A stretch of 64,000 nt of DNA from Wuchereria bancrofti (GCA_005281725.1 SSBO01000003.1:1975036-2039035); one strand, 5' to 3'. Positions 50,939 through 64,000 are shown, numbered from the stretch's first letter. Translations and numbers: made by a program. Notes: generated from the sequence alone by a model not told the origin.

Positions 50939-53900
50939 TTAAATAACTTCAGTATCACACAGTTTATAAATTGATCTATTCATTTCATCCTTTGATAAAC
51001 ATTCTTGTTTGATATTTTTAGGTAAGAAATTTTTTGATCGCTTTAGGAAAAGATTCAATGGACAGAAATCACTATCAGATGGACAACCTTTTGTAAAACG
51101 TGTTATCGCACTGTACTGATGATGAAATGCTTCATGAAAGAGTACCTGAAAGAGGAGCAACAATTAAGTCTGAAATTTCAAATTATGATTTTCAACAGAT
51201 GAATATTTCATAACAGAACTCGTTGTGAAACTAAACTAGAATTAATTAACTGAATCAGTAGTAGAGAAACTATACCAATATATTCAGCTTAAGTAAGCAA
51301 GTTAATAGTACAATAAGTGTAAAACAAACTTGTTATTACAGAAATTCATGCTGAAACTATATCAGTAAATTTGTGATAAAATTATTGTATAAGTTAATAA
51401 TAATAAAAAGAATACAAGTAAGTTAGCAACAATGAAATTATAGAAGTGATAAATTAAGATATGTTTAAAAATTTAAACAAATACCTTTACTGCGAATCCT
51501 ACATCGGTTTTATTCCACAATTCCACAGCAATAGAAGCAGTATATTGCGGTAAACCTTCTTCCAGAATTTTTTCATCAGCAAGTGTAGCTAATAAGGCAG
51601 CAACTGTTGTGTCATGCTGTTAAATACATTTTAAAAAAGGAAGAATGAAATATGTTAAAACAATTTGAAATAAAAAAGTAAAGCAAATTTAAGATGTGAC
51701 AAATTGGTCTACTTAGTATTTTATCATTTGATAACTTTTACTTGTTTTTTTTTTTTTTTAATATCTTTAATTAAGTAAACTTTGTGCTATTTAAGAAAAT
51801 TATCTGCCCTTAAATATTTTCCAACAAAAAAATCTCATGATATTTTTCCTGGATAGTTGTTTCAAAATATAGCATATACAAAATGCGTACTGCTGAAAGG
51901 GCGAAATATTTGCGCTGTAGAATCCATGAACAACTAGGATTTTCCGGATCCGATAAACATTCTTTCTTCTGGTTTATATTTTCCAGAAAAAGTTTCAATA
52001 AACTGCCTAAAATCACCCTATTAGCAGCTATTTTCATGCATGTCTTTGCACTAACGTTCATTTCATTAACTTAGGAAAAAGTTACTTTCCCAGTAGAGTA
52101 TTAAAGAGCAAAATAAAGCTTAGCCCAGAAATTATACTGTTTTTATTAAAACCAATATTTCGCATAAAGTTTTAAGATTACTAAATTTTTTCAATTCAAT
52201 TTAAGAATAACAAATGATTTCCAAAAAATATGAGAAAATCTTCGAATCATGAGATTATGTTTGTGATTTTTAACTTCAATAATTCATTAATAAATCACAT
52301 ATTCGGATTATAGACGCAAAATCATAAAAATAAGCATGAGTTCATGTCAAATGGAACTATCGAAGAAATCTGGAATGATAACCATCAAATTAACCATTTC
52401 AACCCACCAGTCAATAATATCAATAGTTATTTTCAAATTTCAGGAGAGTAGCAAATGCCTTACCTCCTCTAAGTTTAATCAGTTCTGGTAGATATGGTTC
52501 TGATATACCATATATAAATTCATTGGTAATCATGGATAAATTACGTAACTTTTTGGAAACATCATCGGTGATCCAGGATGGCTGTGACAAATTATGCATG
52601 GTCTGCAATAAAATTCATTAACTCATGAAATTTTTTCATTTACATATTTTGCATCTTTCACAACACTTAAACGTCACATTTGAACGCTTTAAATTAATTT
52701 GTAATCAAGAGATTATGTTTCATCACACGAAATTACAGTTTAGTTATATCGAATAATTGGAATTTGTTGCATTAATTTTTATGAAATATGAGTGTACACA
52801 TCTCATTAAAATTTAATTTAGACAAAGAAAAGGAAAAAAAAAGTCAAACCTCGGCATAATGAATATCGTTAATGGTGTGTACATTGGCTAAGTTCACTTT
52901 CATACCACTTTTTTTGCTTACATAATCAAAAAATTCCTAAAACAAAGGTCAGAAATTATGAGAAGTTTCTAGAAAAACGATATTAGTTCGTATAAGAGTT
53001 AAAGATGTGGTGAAAAATTGTGAGAAATAATTTTTATGTCGGCTTATGTATCTAGGCTAATTTAGTAATTAGAATAATTAATTATCAAATATAATGAACC
53101 ATTGAATCATTTCATTATTTACAAATAATCGGTTCACAATACAATTTAAAAATGTAATAAGACATTTTAAATTTCGAGGACATTTTAAAAATGAGTACGT
53201 AAGCTCTAAAAAAAGTTGAGAAAGTAAAAGTATAAAAAAATGATAGCGACTAAAAATTATATAACACTTAATATTTTCTTCCTCTCTTCAAATTTCGACG
53301 AATTGTCTCCTAAAGCTTTATGCAAATTCTATTCATCAGTTTGTTGATCAGTTCTACCTGTTTAAATAAAGGAGTGAGAAACAATTCACCAAAATGGTAA
53401 TAATTAGAAATTTTTGTTTGAATAATTTTTAGTTGATATGAATTTTTGAGAAAGTTCAGGAATTCTTTTCAAAGTATTACTTTATTTTCATCAGCTACAT
53501 CCCGATAATGTTTACTGCAACGAATAATGGCTGTTAATTGATCAGCACGAGGACATCGACTAAAAACGTTTCCCACCTTAAAATCATTTTTTGAAAATCA
53601 TTTTGAAAAATCAAATAAATTTTAGACCAAAGATTAACTTATTCATTCTTATTATTACAATGCATCCAGCATGCTATAACTTAGCGCGTAATTTCAAAAC
53701 TAAAAACTGAGCCATTTTCAAAGAAAAATAATTTGACTTTTTCCCGGCTGGCATTGTTATATGAAGCTTTGAAACCATGGTAATGTCAAATATTTTTGAT
53801 TGTCGACGTTTAAAATTGTCCGAAAATAGTATTTTAAAAATGAAAATTACAAAATCTTCCTCATTGTCGATAGTATGAATAGGTATGGGTGTCCAATGAG

Positions 53901-55050
53901 ACGGCCATTGCTTGCATTCCGGATAATCCTTTCCAGATATTCCTGTAGGATACATACCGGCTAAATTCGCCATTGCACTAATTAATGTTCGGTTTACATC
54001 GGTACTTCTAATATACAACTGTAAAAATTTCGAAAATTTTTTTTTTGTTTTAATTACTGTACTCATTGCGTAAATCGTAGAAAAAAAGTTAACATTAATC
54101 AAAGGATTTACAAAAAAAAAATATATACGATTATATTTACTGCATTTTACTTTCGAATTTTCAAAAACAATTAACATTTATAGTTTAAAATAATAAACGT
54201 TCATTTTTGATCTATTTAATTCATGAATTTCTTTTTTTATGTTAGCACTTATAGATTAATGTAATCAAATCAATTCAATTCTTCATATTGCAGAAAATGA
54301 TAATAAACATCGGAAATAATTTTGGTGTAAATTAAAGCTTATTTGATAGAAATTGAATAAAGCAAACTTCTTTTGGTTTATAATTTTGCGACAAGAAGTT
54401 ATAATCTTCTTCGATGTATCGTTGTCGAATTAGTCGTCCAAGGGCGAATTGTTGCATCATTCCAAGCTGAATTTAACTAATGTACATTAATTAATTCTGA
54501 TAATGTTTTGAATTTAAAATTAGTCAAAAAGAAAAAACTGAAGAAAACTCATTTCATATATAATCTAACCTGGGTGAGTTCGCCCCAACCATATGGCCAT
54601 GCTTCTTCCTGATGAGTATCAGTTGGATATGTAAATATCGGAGCACGGTCACCATGACGCCAAACCTGAAAATTTTAAAAGGAAAAGAGAAGAAACAGCA
54701 AATATTTGAACAAGTAGAAGTTTAACAGAGAAATTTACTTTTTCTTTTAGATTGATTCAGGCTGATATCCAAAATAAAATGAATTGATGGCTTATCATAG
54801 CAATATAATCAATTATCACAGTTTAGTGCTATACAATTTGATAGCTTCGAAATTTGTGTTATCATTCAGACGGATGAAATAGTTTTGGAAGAAATTTCGA
54901 GAAAAACGCAGTATTTTTGATTTTGTAAAGTACTTTCAAAGTAAAACATACTATTTGTATGAAAATTAATTCATCGGTTGTGACTGTTGTTGCAATCAAA
55001 ATAAGCGACAATGCATGAAATGCTGTTATTCCGCAAACTTCGAAATGCAT
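50939..55050 (-). CDS. Histidine acid phosphatase, secreted, 10 exons
   Basis: Phosphomonoesterase of the branch-2 histidine phosphatase family, as in nematode PHO/ACP enzymes. Minus-strand exons: 55050-54952, 54665-54570, 54466-54368, 54018-53851, 53576-53481, 52936-52850, 52602-52464, 52006-51891, 51616-51485 and 51145-50939. All phases agree, giving 412 residues, a normal family length. The N terminus ([20 protein letters not shown]) is a signal peptide. Catalytic motifs: VWRHGDRAP with nucleophile His37 and Arg36/Arg40; RSTDVNRT with Arg102; and [16 protein letters not shown] with the proton-donor pair His301-Asp302. [19 protein letters not shown] matches the family segment after the first motif. 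Cysteines near the C terminus ([23 protein letters not shown]) may form disulfides. A secreted, lysosomal or intestinal-surface enzyme is likely. No broken motif was seen. Confidence 0.95.
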
Positions 55051-56566
55051 CAATTCTATTTTCTAAGGCAAAAAAAATCAGAAAACTATCTTTTTTTTTT
55101 AACATTTAAAAACTCATAAAAACAAGCAAAAGATTCAGTCTTTAAGTAAACCAATGTGTTTAGATAAGTCTAAGTAGGATCCAATATGAATTAAATTTTA
55201 ATTTTTGTAAAACTAAACTATCAAAATATCAACTATTCCATTTATTAGCATGAAGAATGAAACTAGAACTTTTATTTGCTAAGATGGAACTTTTAGTAAT
55301 AACTTTTTTGAGTAATGAAAATGTCTGAAATGAATCTTTTTGAATTTTGATCTCTAAATTATTTTGAGAATGTAAGAACACACCTGTAAGCCGTCTGGCT
55401 ACCTTACTAAATGACCGATAAAAAATGATCAACGGTCAGTTAAAGCATCCATTATCTTATCAGTTAGAAAAAGAAGCACTAGCAGCGCTGATATTCTATG
55501 CTTTTATCATCAACAAAAGCACAAATCAATTACCCATGCAACACATTTTTATCCATTCGATCTTTGTTCTTCTGAATTATTGATAATCATCAATCAGTGT
55601 TGCAATCATAAGTGGATTTTTTTTTTTGTGGCTTAATGCAAAACTTTATCATATTAAAAAATGACAAATAATTAATTTTGCATTTTAATTCAACTAAAGT
55701 AAAATTTAATTTCATGCTGAAATGAAAAAATGATTAATGTTTACATCATTTCATTTGTAATTTAACTTATCAACAATGATAGACAACAACAACAAAAAAA
55801 AGAATCAATTATTTATCTTAAAGAAGTGAAAAGAGCAGAAATGATAGTAAATTATAAGAGGCAAATCTTTGAATAATTTTATTTGGCATTCTATTAAATC
55901 TTAACAATCAAAGATGTCACAAAACTTTAAATTTGTGCCTTTTATTAAGTGTACACTGCTGGATGCTAATTAATTTGATGTAATCTGATAAAATTTCCCA
56001 ACTTTATCAGAATTTTAATCATATGGGAATTGTTTGGGGTAGTTATATCAGTTCCATTAGGAAACAAATTTTCATTGTAGTGCTGGAAATTGCTGGCTTC
56101 CTTCCAAAATTTCGTTAGCTTAATAAATTATTGAATGAAGTTCCTTCGGTTTTATTCATGAATTTACTTTTCACTATTAATTGTTGTGAACATTTCTCTC
56201 TTAAACGTCGAAAAGTCACACTTATATACGTGAAAATTTTGCTTATTATGCATTTTATTCGTTATCATTTCAAGAATTTAGCTGATTTCAGTTTCAAAGA
56301 AAAATCACATTTCATAAGTAACGTGGACATGATGGTGGAATTTAGTATGTCTATTTCTGTTTTACCTAATTATGTCTAAAACATTATTTAACATCTGTTC
56401 AATATAGAATGTTTTGACGTTTATGAAATTTATAAGTGTCAACGTGTTTGTATGTCAAATAATAAACTTGCTTACAGGATATATGCTTACGGACGGTTGC
56501 CATCAGTGTTATCACTTACTGTGATGGTGGACAGCATTCAGTAACTAGGATATATTTTCTTTTATA
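55051..56566. other. Divergent promoter region
   Basis: 1.5 kb between acid phosphatase (minus) and RIC1 (plus). It should contain both promoters. AT-rich, with no core element that can be named. The open frame 56131-56379 has no splice context or recognisable domain. Confidence 0.45.
56551..56566 (+). promoter_or_regulatory. Probable spliced-leader acceptor of RIC1
   Basis: ATATTTTCTTTTATAG ends at 56566, seven bases before the ATG at 56574. T-rich acceptor next to a start codon, typical of trans-splicing. Confidence 0.5.
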
Positions 56567-56573
56567 GGCAAAT

Positions 56574-59500
56574 ATGTTTCTGCCGGTAATTATTATGGTT
56601 TAATTTTTGCAACATATAACAGATGACAATTCGTTACCGCAAGCTGTTTTTCTCTCCTGTTCTCGGGTTATTTTGAATCAGTTGATCACTCTCTTTTTTT
56701 ACTCACTTCCTTTCTTTAACTGGAAAGATCCATTGCTTATCTTCTGCGTGAAAATTTTATCTCTCAGTTTTTTCTTTTACAGAGGTGTAAATTTCATTTG
56801 AGCACTACACCCATTTGCATTCTTTTGTAGGACTATAGATTCATTGATATACTATTCATGTGGTAGGCAGGCAAAAAGTGGGAAGAAAAAAGAGGATTAA
56901 AGAGGAACAACGATAGGTTTTATCATTGTTATTATTGTTTATTATTATTTAGTTATTAATTATTGGTAGTCCACCAAACCCTCGCTGTTTTTAATTATTC
57001 TTCAAATAAAGCATATGAGTCGGTGAAGTATTTTCTTCCGTGCTCTTTTCTAGATATTGTTTGAATATTCTATTCTGATCGTTTTCATCGTCATTGTTAT
57101 GTCGTTATCTCCAAAAGAAAATTCTGAGCTTGTATGATGGGATGTAATCGATGAGCAGTTTTTTATCTCAAAAAAGTAAGGATGATCTGATAGTATCAGG
57201 TTACTGTTAGTCTTCATTTCCTCCTTATCACTATTTAGGGAATTTCAGCTCAATTATATTTAGTCAAGGTTATTATCTCACCATCCTTACGCTTGATGAG
57301 TATTTGTGTAAATTCTTAATATTTTTCTAGTATTTATGTTTGTCACGCGTATTAATTCTTGAAGTTTCATCTATTATTCCCGTTTTTATTATGGATCTGT
57401 GTTGTTTAGTATTTGGATAGAATATTTATCATTCTTACATTGATTTCAGTTTTGAAGCTTGGCTGTCTTATGACATTTTCATATTCTGTTTGGTTGTTTT
57501 CTGCTATATGTTTTGACAGTCTGTTATCTTGCAGTCTTGGTTTTCTTCTCATATAAAAGCTGTTACAAAACAGTTTTAATGTTAACATTAATTTTTTGCA
57601 ACTTTATCAGGCAGATTATAGAATTTAATTTACATCCCTATATTTCAAGTGTGACATTTGTTTGGCTTTTTCAGGATGGAAGCGAACATAATTTGCGATT
57701 ACCAGGATGTAGTAAAAGTGATAAAAATCAGGAACCGCATGTGTTTTGCGTCGTCGGAAATCGTGACAAGACGCTCTTTGTTGTCGTTACCTCATCTATT
57801 TTTTACGTTTATCTAGCACACGTCAGTTCTTTTTTTTAATTTACAATTTTTTCAAATTGTTGTGACTTATGGGATGACAGTTGGTCGTAATAAAAGGAAA
57901 ATGACTGATTATTGAATTTAAACTGTTATGTTAGGAAGATAATAAAGCCAGTTAGTTATTCACAAAACGGCTCATAATTTTATCTGTTTTGGGAACGTTG
58001 ATATATCGCTTTCGTAATCTTTGTAGAATAAAATTTTTTGAAACAACTTTAAGCTCTATCATTTTTTAAATCTTCAATTTTCAATAACTAAATTTGAAAT
58101 CTTTTCTTTTAGCCTCAACTTTTGCTCTGTTTGTTCAAACGATCTGAAAAAGATGTGAAAGAAAAGGGTGAATATAGAAAAGTTTATTGGCGCCATGACT
58201 CGTCTGCAATTTGTTTTACGGTTTGTTTCATTTTTTTTTCAAGAAGGATAATACGGATAATGTAAAAAGAGAATGAATCGGACTAAATAATTGAACAGCA
58301 AACAGTATAGGAATGTTTTAGAAATTCAATATTTGTTTATGTCTGATAGGGAATTGCAAGACTGCTAGGCGATACATAATGCCCTGAATTCGGGTAGTGC
58401 AGTATTTTTAGAAAAGAGACTGTCATCTGTCATAAAATCGCTCCTCAAAAAAAACAACTGAAAATATTAGCCATCTATCTGGATTATTGTGCTGACCGAT
58501 TTAAAATTCTTTAAACTGTTATTATTTGGAAATTCTTTTCGCAGCGTTTCCCGTTTTCTTGTTCATAATCACAATAGGGAATAGTGAATAAAAGTTATTC
58601 CTCATCTGTATTTTTCAGACTTCAAAAAATTGTTTATTGTTGTATCGATTGGAAATATCATCCGACAAACAGTCTTTCAATTTAACTGAGCCACGTGAGG
58701 AACACTTAAGGCGTACTTCTCAAGAGTTATTTATTCATGAAAAAAGGCCAGCAACTGCAGCTTTCTTGTCGGTTGTTGCACGACTTGACAGTCCAGCAAC
58801 ATGGTTGGTATTTCTGTGTTAATTCAGAAATTCAAATGTTTTACACTGGAATTATATAAATAAATATGTATCGTATGAAATCACATATGTAAACTTTGTA
58901 TAGTTGCTTTGCGTAAATTTAATGAAATCATACATGTTTAGGATCCTTAAATAATTCGAGATTTATCGAAAGTTGATCTTAGATCAGATCTAAGCACATT
59001 TTGTTGTTTTTAGTATTGTGCCTTTTCGGGATGACTTATTTGTTTGTTTGCAAGATGGTTGGTTGCACCGTATATCATGGGAAGGTGTTGTTGATAAAAA
59101 TTTCTCATTCCACTTATTCGATGTTCCATTCGCGGTCGATCAGTTGCAGTCGAAAAGTAAGCTAACGCAGAATGAAATAAAATTTTTAATTTCAAATTTA
59201 ATTCAGCCATCGAACTTTTCCTTTATCAGTCGTTTTCTGAAACGTCCAAGTCATTTTTTCTTAATCTGTTAATATATTTTTATGCTTTTACGTTTTTTTT
59301 TTCAGCTGAACATGTGCATGAATCGGGCGTGCATGTTACTGATATGGCATATGCTCCTCTTATCGGTGGTTTTTGTATAGTGCTTTCTAATGGTAGCGCT
59401 GCTTTGCTAACATCACCGTCTTCTCGATTTCTTCCAAAGGTAACAGTTACAGTTATCCATTACTATGAATATTCACTTCATTACCTTTTCTAACTTTTCA

Positions 59501-62500
59501 GGCGGTGAATTGCTGAATTAGGTAACATGACCTTCTTTCTCAAAATAGGCTTAAGGCCATGTCCGACATACAACTGCAATGCCTTAATTGAGAGAAGGTT
59601 AAAGTGACCTGATTGAAACGGTAAATTTATCAAGCTTCTCTTATATTGATTTGAAATGTACTCAAGTTCGATTCTTTTTTCAGGAACTGTTAGGAGTATG
59701 GGCAGTGCAGTTGAACGATGCTGTCTGTACCGCAGCAAACCACAAATATAGATTGGTTGTTTATGGATGTAAAAAGTATGACTTTTAGAAAACTAGTTAA
59801 CTTAGACGTTTTGAAAATTTAAACATATACTTTGGTTTTTTTTTCCCAAATAATAATAGCTTTTAGTGGTGATATTGCTGCTTTCCATTTGGACGATACT
59901 AATGGCTCATTAACAAACACATTTCGTGTAACGCTTCAAGTCAAGAATGGACCAGGTAGAGTTGTTGCTTAAATACAGTGCCTTCATAATTCCAAACTCA
60001 AAAAATTATTAACAACTGTATAGTCTTCATGATTAATTATAATATTTATAAGTAAGAATTTGAGTTGCATTCAGAAATATGACATAGCTCACTGTTGTTC
60101 AAGATCACATCAATTTTCTTCATTAATGAAGATTACTGGAATTCAGAGTTATTAAATCGAATGGATCAAGTGCGACATGTGGAATGCTATGCACAAGGAA
60201 CAGCATTAGCAGCCATTTGGTCACCGTTATTATGCGATGGCGGACATGCAAGTAGTTCGAATACAGTACCTATTGTGGCAATATTTAGCTCCTTCGGTGC
60301 ACAGTTATGGTGCTCTCTCGAATCTTCCAGTGATAGGTTTCTTTCCATTTTATAAAATATTTCTAATTTGTTGGGATACGTTGCATTATCAATAACCTGA
60401 CTGGCAAATGTATTGAGCGGATAAGTATATACATATACTTAGCATATGGTGTCTAACTGATTGCAAATTCGATTTAATTTAAGATTTTTCAGTCTGCTAA
60501 GTTTTTTTAAATATATTTAAATGCAAAAATTCTAGGAGTATCTGTGCTGCCAGTTCGTGTCAGTGGGTTGATTGGGGTCCAGAAGGATTTAGTTTATGGC
60601 TAGCTACCGATGCAGGATTGTATATTTTACCTATTGCCCACTCTGTGAATTCAAATGGCGTGGTGAGTTTTAGATTTTTCCGGACAGTATATGTAAATAA
60701 ATTGTTCAAATCTCAGCTATTGATGAGGTGCTCATCAAGGATCCTTGCCTAACTGCTCAGTCAATTCTTTTTATTCGAGTTGTTATTTTTATGGTTTATT
60801 TTGCTCCTTATTAATTCCTTACTGGCCTATTTACTTAATTGTTCAATTTTAGTTGTAACTAATTTATGGATGAATTTTGTCTATTTTGAAAACATCAAGA
60901 CTTTATAGTTTAATTTTAGGAAAGTACGGATAGGATTATATTTCTTTCAAGCAGTCATATCTACCTAAGCGCTGCAAAAGAACGAGAGCAAAGTGTTAAC
61001 GCTCCTCATAGTATTTGGCATGTACTTTCGGTACCAAACAACTATTTATCATTTAATTGGCCCATTAGAGTAAGCGATTATATATTACAAATTGTATACT
61101 TTTGTGATTAAGAAAATCAATTTACAGGTGGTTGACGATATTGTTAATAATTAGTGCGAGCGTGATAACTAGAGAGTTCCTTTCCCTGAGCTTTAAAATA
61201 TCTCTGCTCATTTAGAGGTATTTTTATGTTGAAGTCGAAGACCTTGTTATTATACTGTAATGCTTTAGTTAGTTGAAATGGATGATCATGGGCAGTGGCT
61301 TGTCGTTGCGGGTTCTCGAGGTTTCATCCATTACAATTTAATAACTCGTAAATGGCGCATGTTCGGCAATGAGTCACAGGTAGAATTCTACTGAATTTTC
61401 ATTTGTTTCTTATATTTTTGAGAAATTTAATTGATCCAGCAACTTTATTATCTCTTTAATCCTCGTTGTCGTTGTTCTTTTTCTATTAAGGAAATTAATT
61501 TATTTACCCGTGCTGAAATAGAACCCACAAAAGTGATTACGGACAAAGATAAGTGACATTGAAAAGTTATTAACTTGGTAGAAATATTGCAGGCGAGTTA
61601 ATAAGTTAATAGAACTGGTAACCTATTAATTTATTAAACTATTTGGTTTAAATCGTCATGCTTTTTATTCCGTTTTCTTTTTTTTGGATTACATAAGGAA
61701 TTTCTATTTAAGAAAAGTTGGAAAACTTAGTGCTGTGCTAAATTCAGGAAAGAGATATGTTGGTTACCGGTGGGATGACTATTTGGGAAGGATATGTGGT
61801 GGTTGCCTGTTACGATATTGATCGTTCTAAGGAAGAATTACGGTTTTACCCATTGGAAAATCAATTAAACAATCAGTTTTGCATAAGACATGCTATTAGG
61901 TCACGAATGCTTCTTTTAAGTCGTCGGTAAGTAACATTACTTCTCTAAACTCTCATCCGTTTGTTTGATAAGATTTTTTTTCAATAAGATTCTTTATAGA
62001 AATGATCAGGAAAAATTCAATTAGTTTAGAATTTAGTTAAATTGTTACTGCTCAAAACTTCTGAATGTTTTTTGTGTCCTATTTGGTGATTTTTCTTCGC
62101 ATGTATCATGTGACTGATTAGAGATATTTTATATATTTGCAGACAAAACAAGCTGATAACTTTTGATGTGGATTCATGCATATTTATTTTCACTCTTTTT
62201 CTGGAAAAGAATGTCAAGAATGAGCAGTCAGTGATACGAATAGAAAGGTACTTGTTGGGAAAATAATGGTTCTATTTCTATATCGAATAGGGAAACAAAA
62301 GTAAAGTGGAAGTTTTTATCATTTAAACATTTTATTTTTCTTTTGTAATATCAGGTTCCATTTTTATGAAATTAGATTTTGCTTGATCATATATTCTAGG
62401 GATGTTACTAGCTGACTTATTTTCTGCTAATGAAAGCCTAGTTTCATATTACAATATGTTGTGATGGAAGGATTTGCACACTCAGCAATGGTTGTGTTAT

Positions 62501-64000
62501 CATTGAAAAAAATAAAATAAAAAAAAAGTTGGCTAAAAACTTTAGTTAATGAGACAAAAGTCAAATTTTTGTGCAAATGAATTCCAGATGTGCAGAAATA
62601 CGTGTCCAAGATATAGTACCCCATGCAGCTTGTGTTCTGTCCGTGGAACCAGCATCTTTAAATCATGAGTCTCGTTAGTTTTTTGTTATTTCTTCAACCG
62701 TTATTTCTATAGTCATGTTCTACAGTTATTTTTGGTAGGTGTTTCCAGTTTATCTTTACTGGAAATTCAATTCATTGCAGAAATAAAATTTTGCGACGGT
62801 GTAGACACAGTTTTCATAAACGTTTGTGGAAGGTTGATAATGTTGAATCCAGTGAAGCGAGATAGTATCGCGAGTGATTCATCAGATGATGATGGATCTT
62901 CTTTCCAGGTTTTTAATTTTGGTTTAAAACAATAAGTCTGTTTTTGGATTTCCAAGATTTATATTTTCAATTATTTTTTCTTAAATAGTTGGAAATTTTT
63001 TTAAGAATTAGTTCTTCAAGTCAAATTTTTAAAATCCTTCCTCTGGCTTAGCTGTTTGTTGCTGTATTTGAAGAACTGCTTCAAATACTCCGTGAAAACC
63101 TAATTCGATTGAACACTCTTTAATTTTTTTTTTTTTTTTTTTGAAAAAGAAGTGATCGCTTCTTTCTAAGTTAATTTGAGGAATGATCTAAGTGATAGTC
63201 TGTCTTCTCTTCAACAGTTTTGTCAGTATGGAAATTATTTTGTTTATATTCAGTTAAGTCGACCCATGCTAATTGCATCATATGTGGAACAAATTTGGCA
63301 TGATGCTGCTGATGAAGCTGACAATATCTTTTATCTTAAGCCTCATCTAACACATGCACTGTGGCTGAATTGTGGGGCTAAGGGAATGAAAGTTCGTTTT
63401 CACTTAATATTTTAATATCTCATCTAAACTCATGATTTTTATTGTTAACAGTAAAATGAGTTGTTGTTAATCAGTTTCACCCTAAATTATCCCACTTAAG
63501 GTTTGGATGCCGTTATTTGCTGCTCGGCAGACCAGTAATACCAAGTATAATTCATGCCATTCATTTATTAGTAAACGCATTATGTTACCTTTCGAATTGG
63601 GTATTGCTCCACTTGGTTTGTCATTTCACTTCATTTTTCTGATTACTGCAGGAAATCTTTGTAATGAGCTTTTTTTTTCGAGATATTTTTTTAAACACTT
63701 CTATCAGCTCCGAAATTCTCCTCTCAAAGTTATTGTTCTGCTGTTGCACAAAATGCTTTTTATAGTTATATGCAGCCGAGATTGCTTAGCAGTTGGTGTG
63801 GAAAGTTGTCCAACATATTCAGATGAGAAGGAATCAGTGAAGCATCTACCAATATATAATTTGCATCGTAAAAGTGAGGTAAGTCAACGTTATGAAAATA
63901 TAATAACTCTAAGTTTCAGAAGATATATGCAAGGAATTATATCCGCTTAGGAGAGTGCCAAAAAAATTTCTGGGTTATCTTTAAATTTATTGAACATCAC
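56574..64000 (+). CDS. RIC1: RIC1 homologue, Rab6 GEF subunit (5' part)
   Basis: RIC1 with RGP1 forms the Golgi exchange factor for Rab6, needed for retrograde transport. Exons: 56574-56585, 57675-57821, 58113-58220, 58619-58803, 59014-59156, 59306-59439, 59684-59775, 59867-59955, 60147-60336, 60536-60662, 60920-61069, 61269-61379, 61748-61926, 62143-62247, 62588-62673, 62739-62908, 63218-63391, 63501-63615, 63766-63878 and 63951 to the edge. All phases agree over about 826 codons; the human protein is about 1,400 residues, so the 3' third is outside. Hallmarks: PQLLLCLFKRSEK and KVYWRHDSSAICFT, FRDDLFVCLQDGWLHRISWE, HVTDMAYAPLIGGFCIVLSN, CQWVDWGPEGFSLWLAT, LVVAGSRGFIHYNLITRKWR, MLVTGGMTIWEGYVVVACYD and LTHALWLNCGAKGMKVWMPL, all typical of the N-terminal WD40 region and the RIC1 domain start. 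The first exon (MFLP) is inferred from phase and signals. The acceptor of exon 9 could instead be at 60121-60132, adding a few residues. Confidence 0.93.
61491..61556 (+). other. Possible alternative terminal exon in RIC1 intron
   Basis: After CTATTAAG an in-frame stretch reads EINLFTRAEIEPTKVITDKD and ends KTGA-type (Lys-stop) at 61554-61556. It would follow exon 61269-61379 in phase 0 and truncate RIC1. The main gene clearly joins 61379 to 61748. The stretch is coding-like in composition but short, so chance is possible. Confidence 0.25.

Noticed and set aside
56131..56379. 82-codon plus-strand frame upstream of RIC1
   Set aside because: No start or splice context, no recognisable domain, inside a divergent promoter region.
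1..64000. CRISPR arrays, bacterial or Wolbachia-derived insertions, tRNA and rRNA genes
   Set aside because: No regularly spaced direct repeats with unique spacers, no long intron-less bacterial-type ORFs, and no cloverleaf or rRNA sequence that I could recognise by eye; tRNAscan and a Wolbachia BLAST were not possible.

Overview
The window looks like nuclear DNA of a nematode, most likely a filarial or other spirurid (clade III) worm. It is AT-rich overall. Introns are GT-AG, with exons of 50-240 bp. Several start codons lie within 15 bases of a T-rich 3' splice acceptor, the arrangement expected for spliced-leader trans-splicing. The recognisable proteins are animal proteins, and no prokaryotic operon, CRISPR, phage or tRNA/rRNA gene was seen. 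Every gene model was assembled by hand from exon translation, splice signals and phase, so exon ends are predictions.

Layout, left to right. (1) 308-409 (+): a short coding-like 3' terminal exon of an unidentified upstream gene. (2) 1539-5278 (+): an eight-exon OTU deubiquitinase of the OTUD3 type. (3) 5279-9458: a less AT-rich, GT-repeat-bearing, GC-box-containing upstream region, followed at 9459-10514 (+) by a three-exon acidic, prothymosin-like protein. (4) 10515-16785: an AT-rich stretch without genes. (5) 16786-21223 (+): a secreted protein with two cysteine-rich tandem units and a hydrophobic C-terminal tail. (6) 22877 to at least 25937 (+): the N-terminal part of a multi-membrane receptor resembling the gustatory-receptor (GUR/LITE-1/EGL-47) family; its 3' end is unresolved. 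(7) 25938-37413: an 11.5-kb, repeat-rich stretch with isolated coding-like islands. (8) 37414-44118 (+): a complete twelve-exon Wntless/MIG-14 gene carrying a decayed mariner transposon in intron 10. (9) 48954-45987 (-): a SENP6/7-like Ulp cysteine protease with an unresolved frame break just after the catalytic His-Trp. (10) 55050-50939 (-): a complete ten-exon histidine acid phosphatase. (11) 56574 to beyond 64000 (+): the 5' two thirds of a RIC1 homologue, the Rab6 GEF subunit.

The genes do not form one pathway. Two encode enzymes acting on ubiquitin or ubiquitin-like conjugates (OTUD3, Ulp). Two act in Golgi/endosome trafficking (Wntless recycling, RIC1-Rab6); Rab6-dependent retrograde transport is a plausible but unproven link between them. 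MIG-14 and the Ulp gene converge; acid phosphatase and RIC1 diverge from a shared 1.5-kb upstream region.

No clearly new biological system could be established. The most unusual parts are the tandem cysteine-rich secreted protein next to the incomplete receptor, the Ulp frame break beside the active site, the mariner copy with an in-frame 36-bp duplication, a 12-nt coding first exon in RIC1, and a possible alternative terminal exon inside a RIC1 intron.
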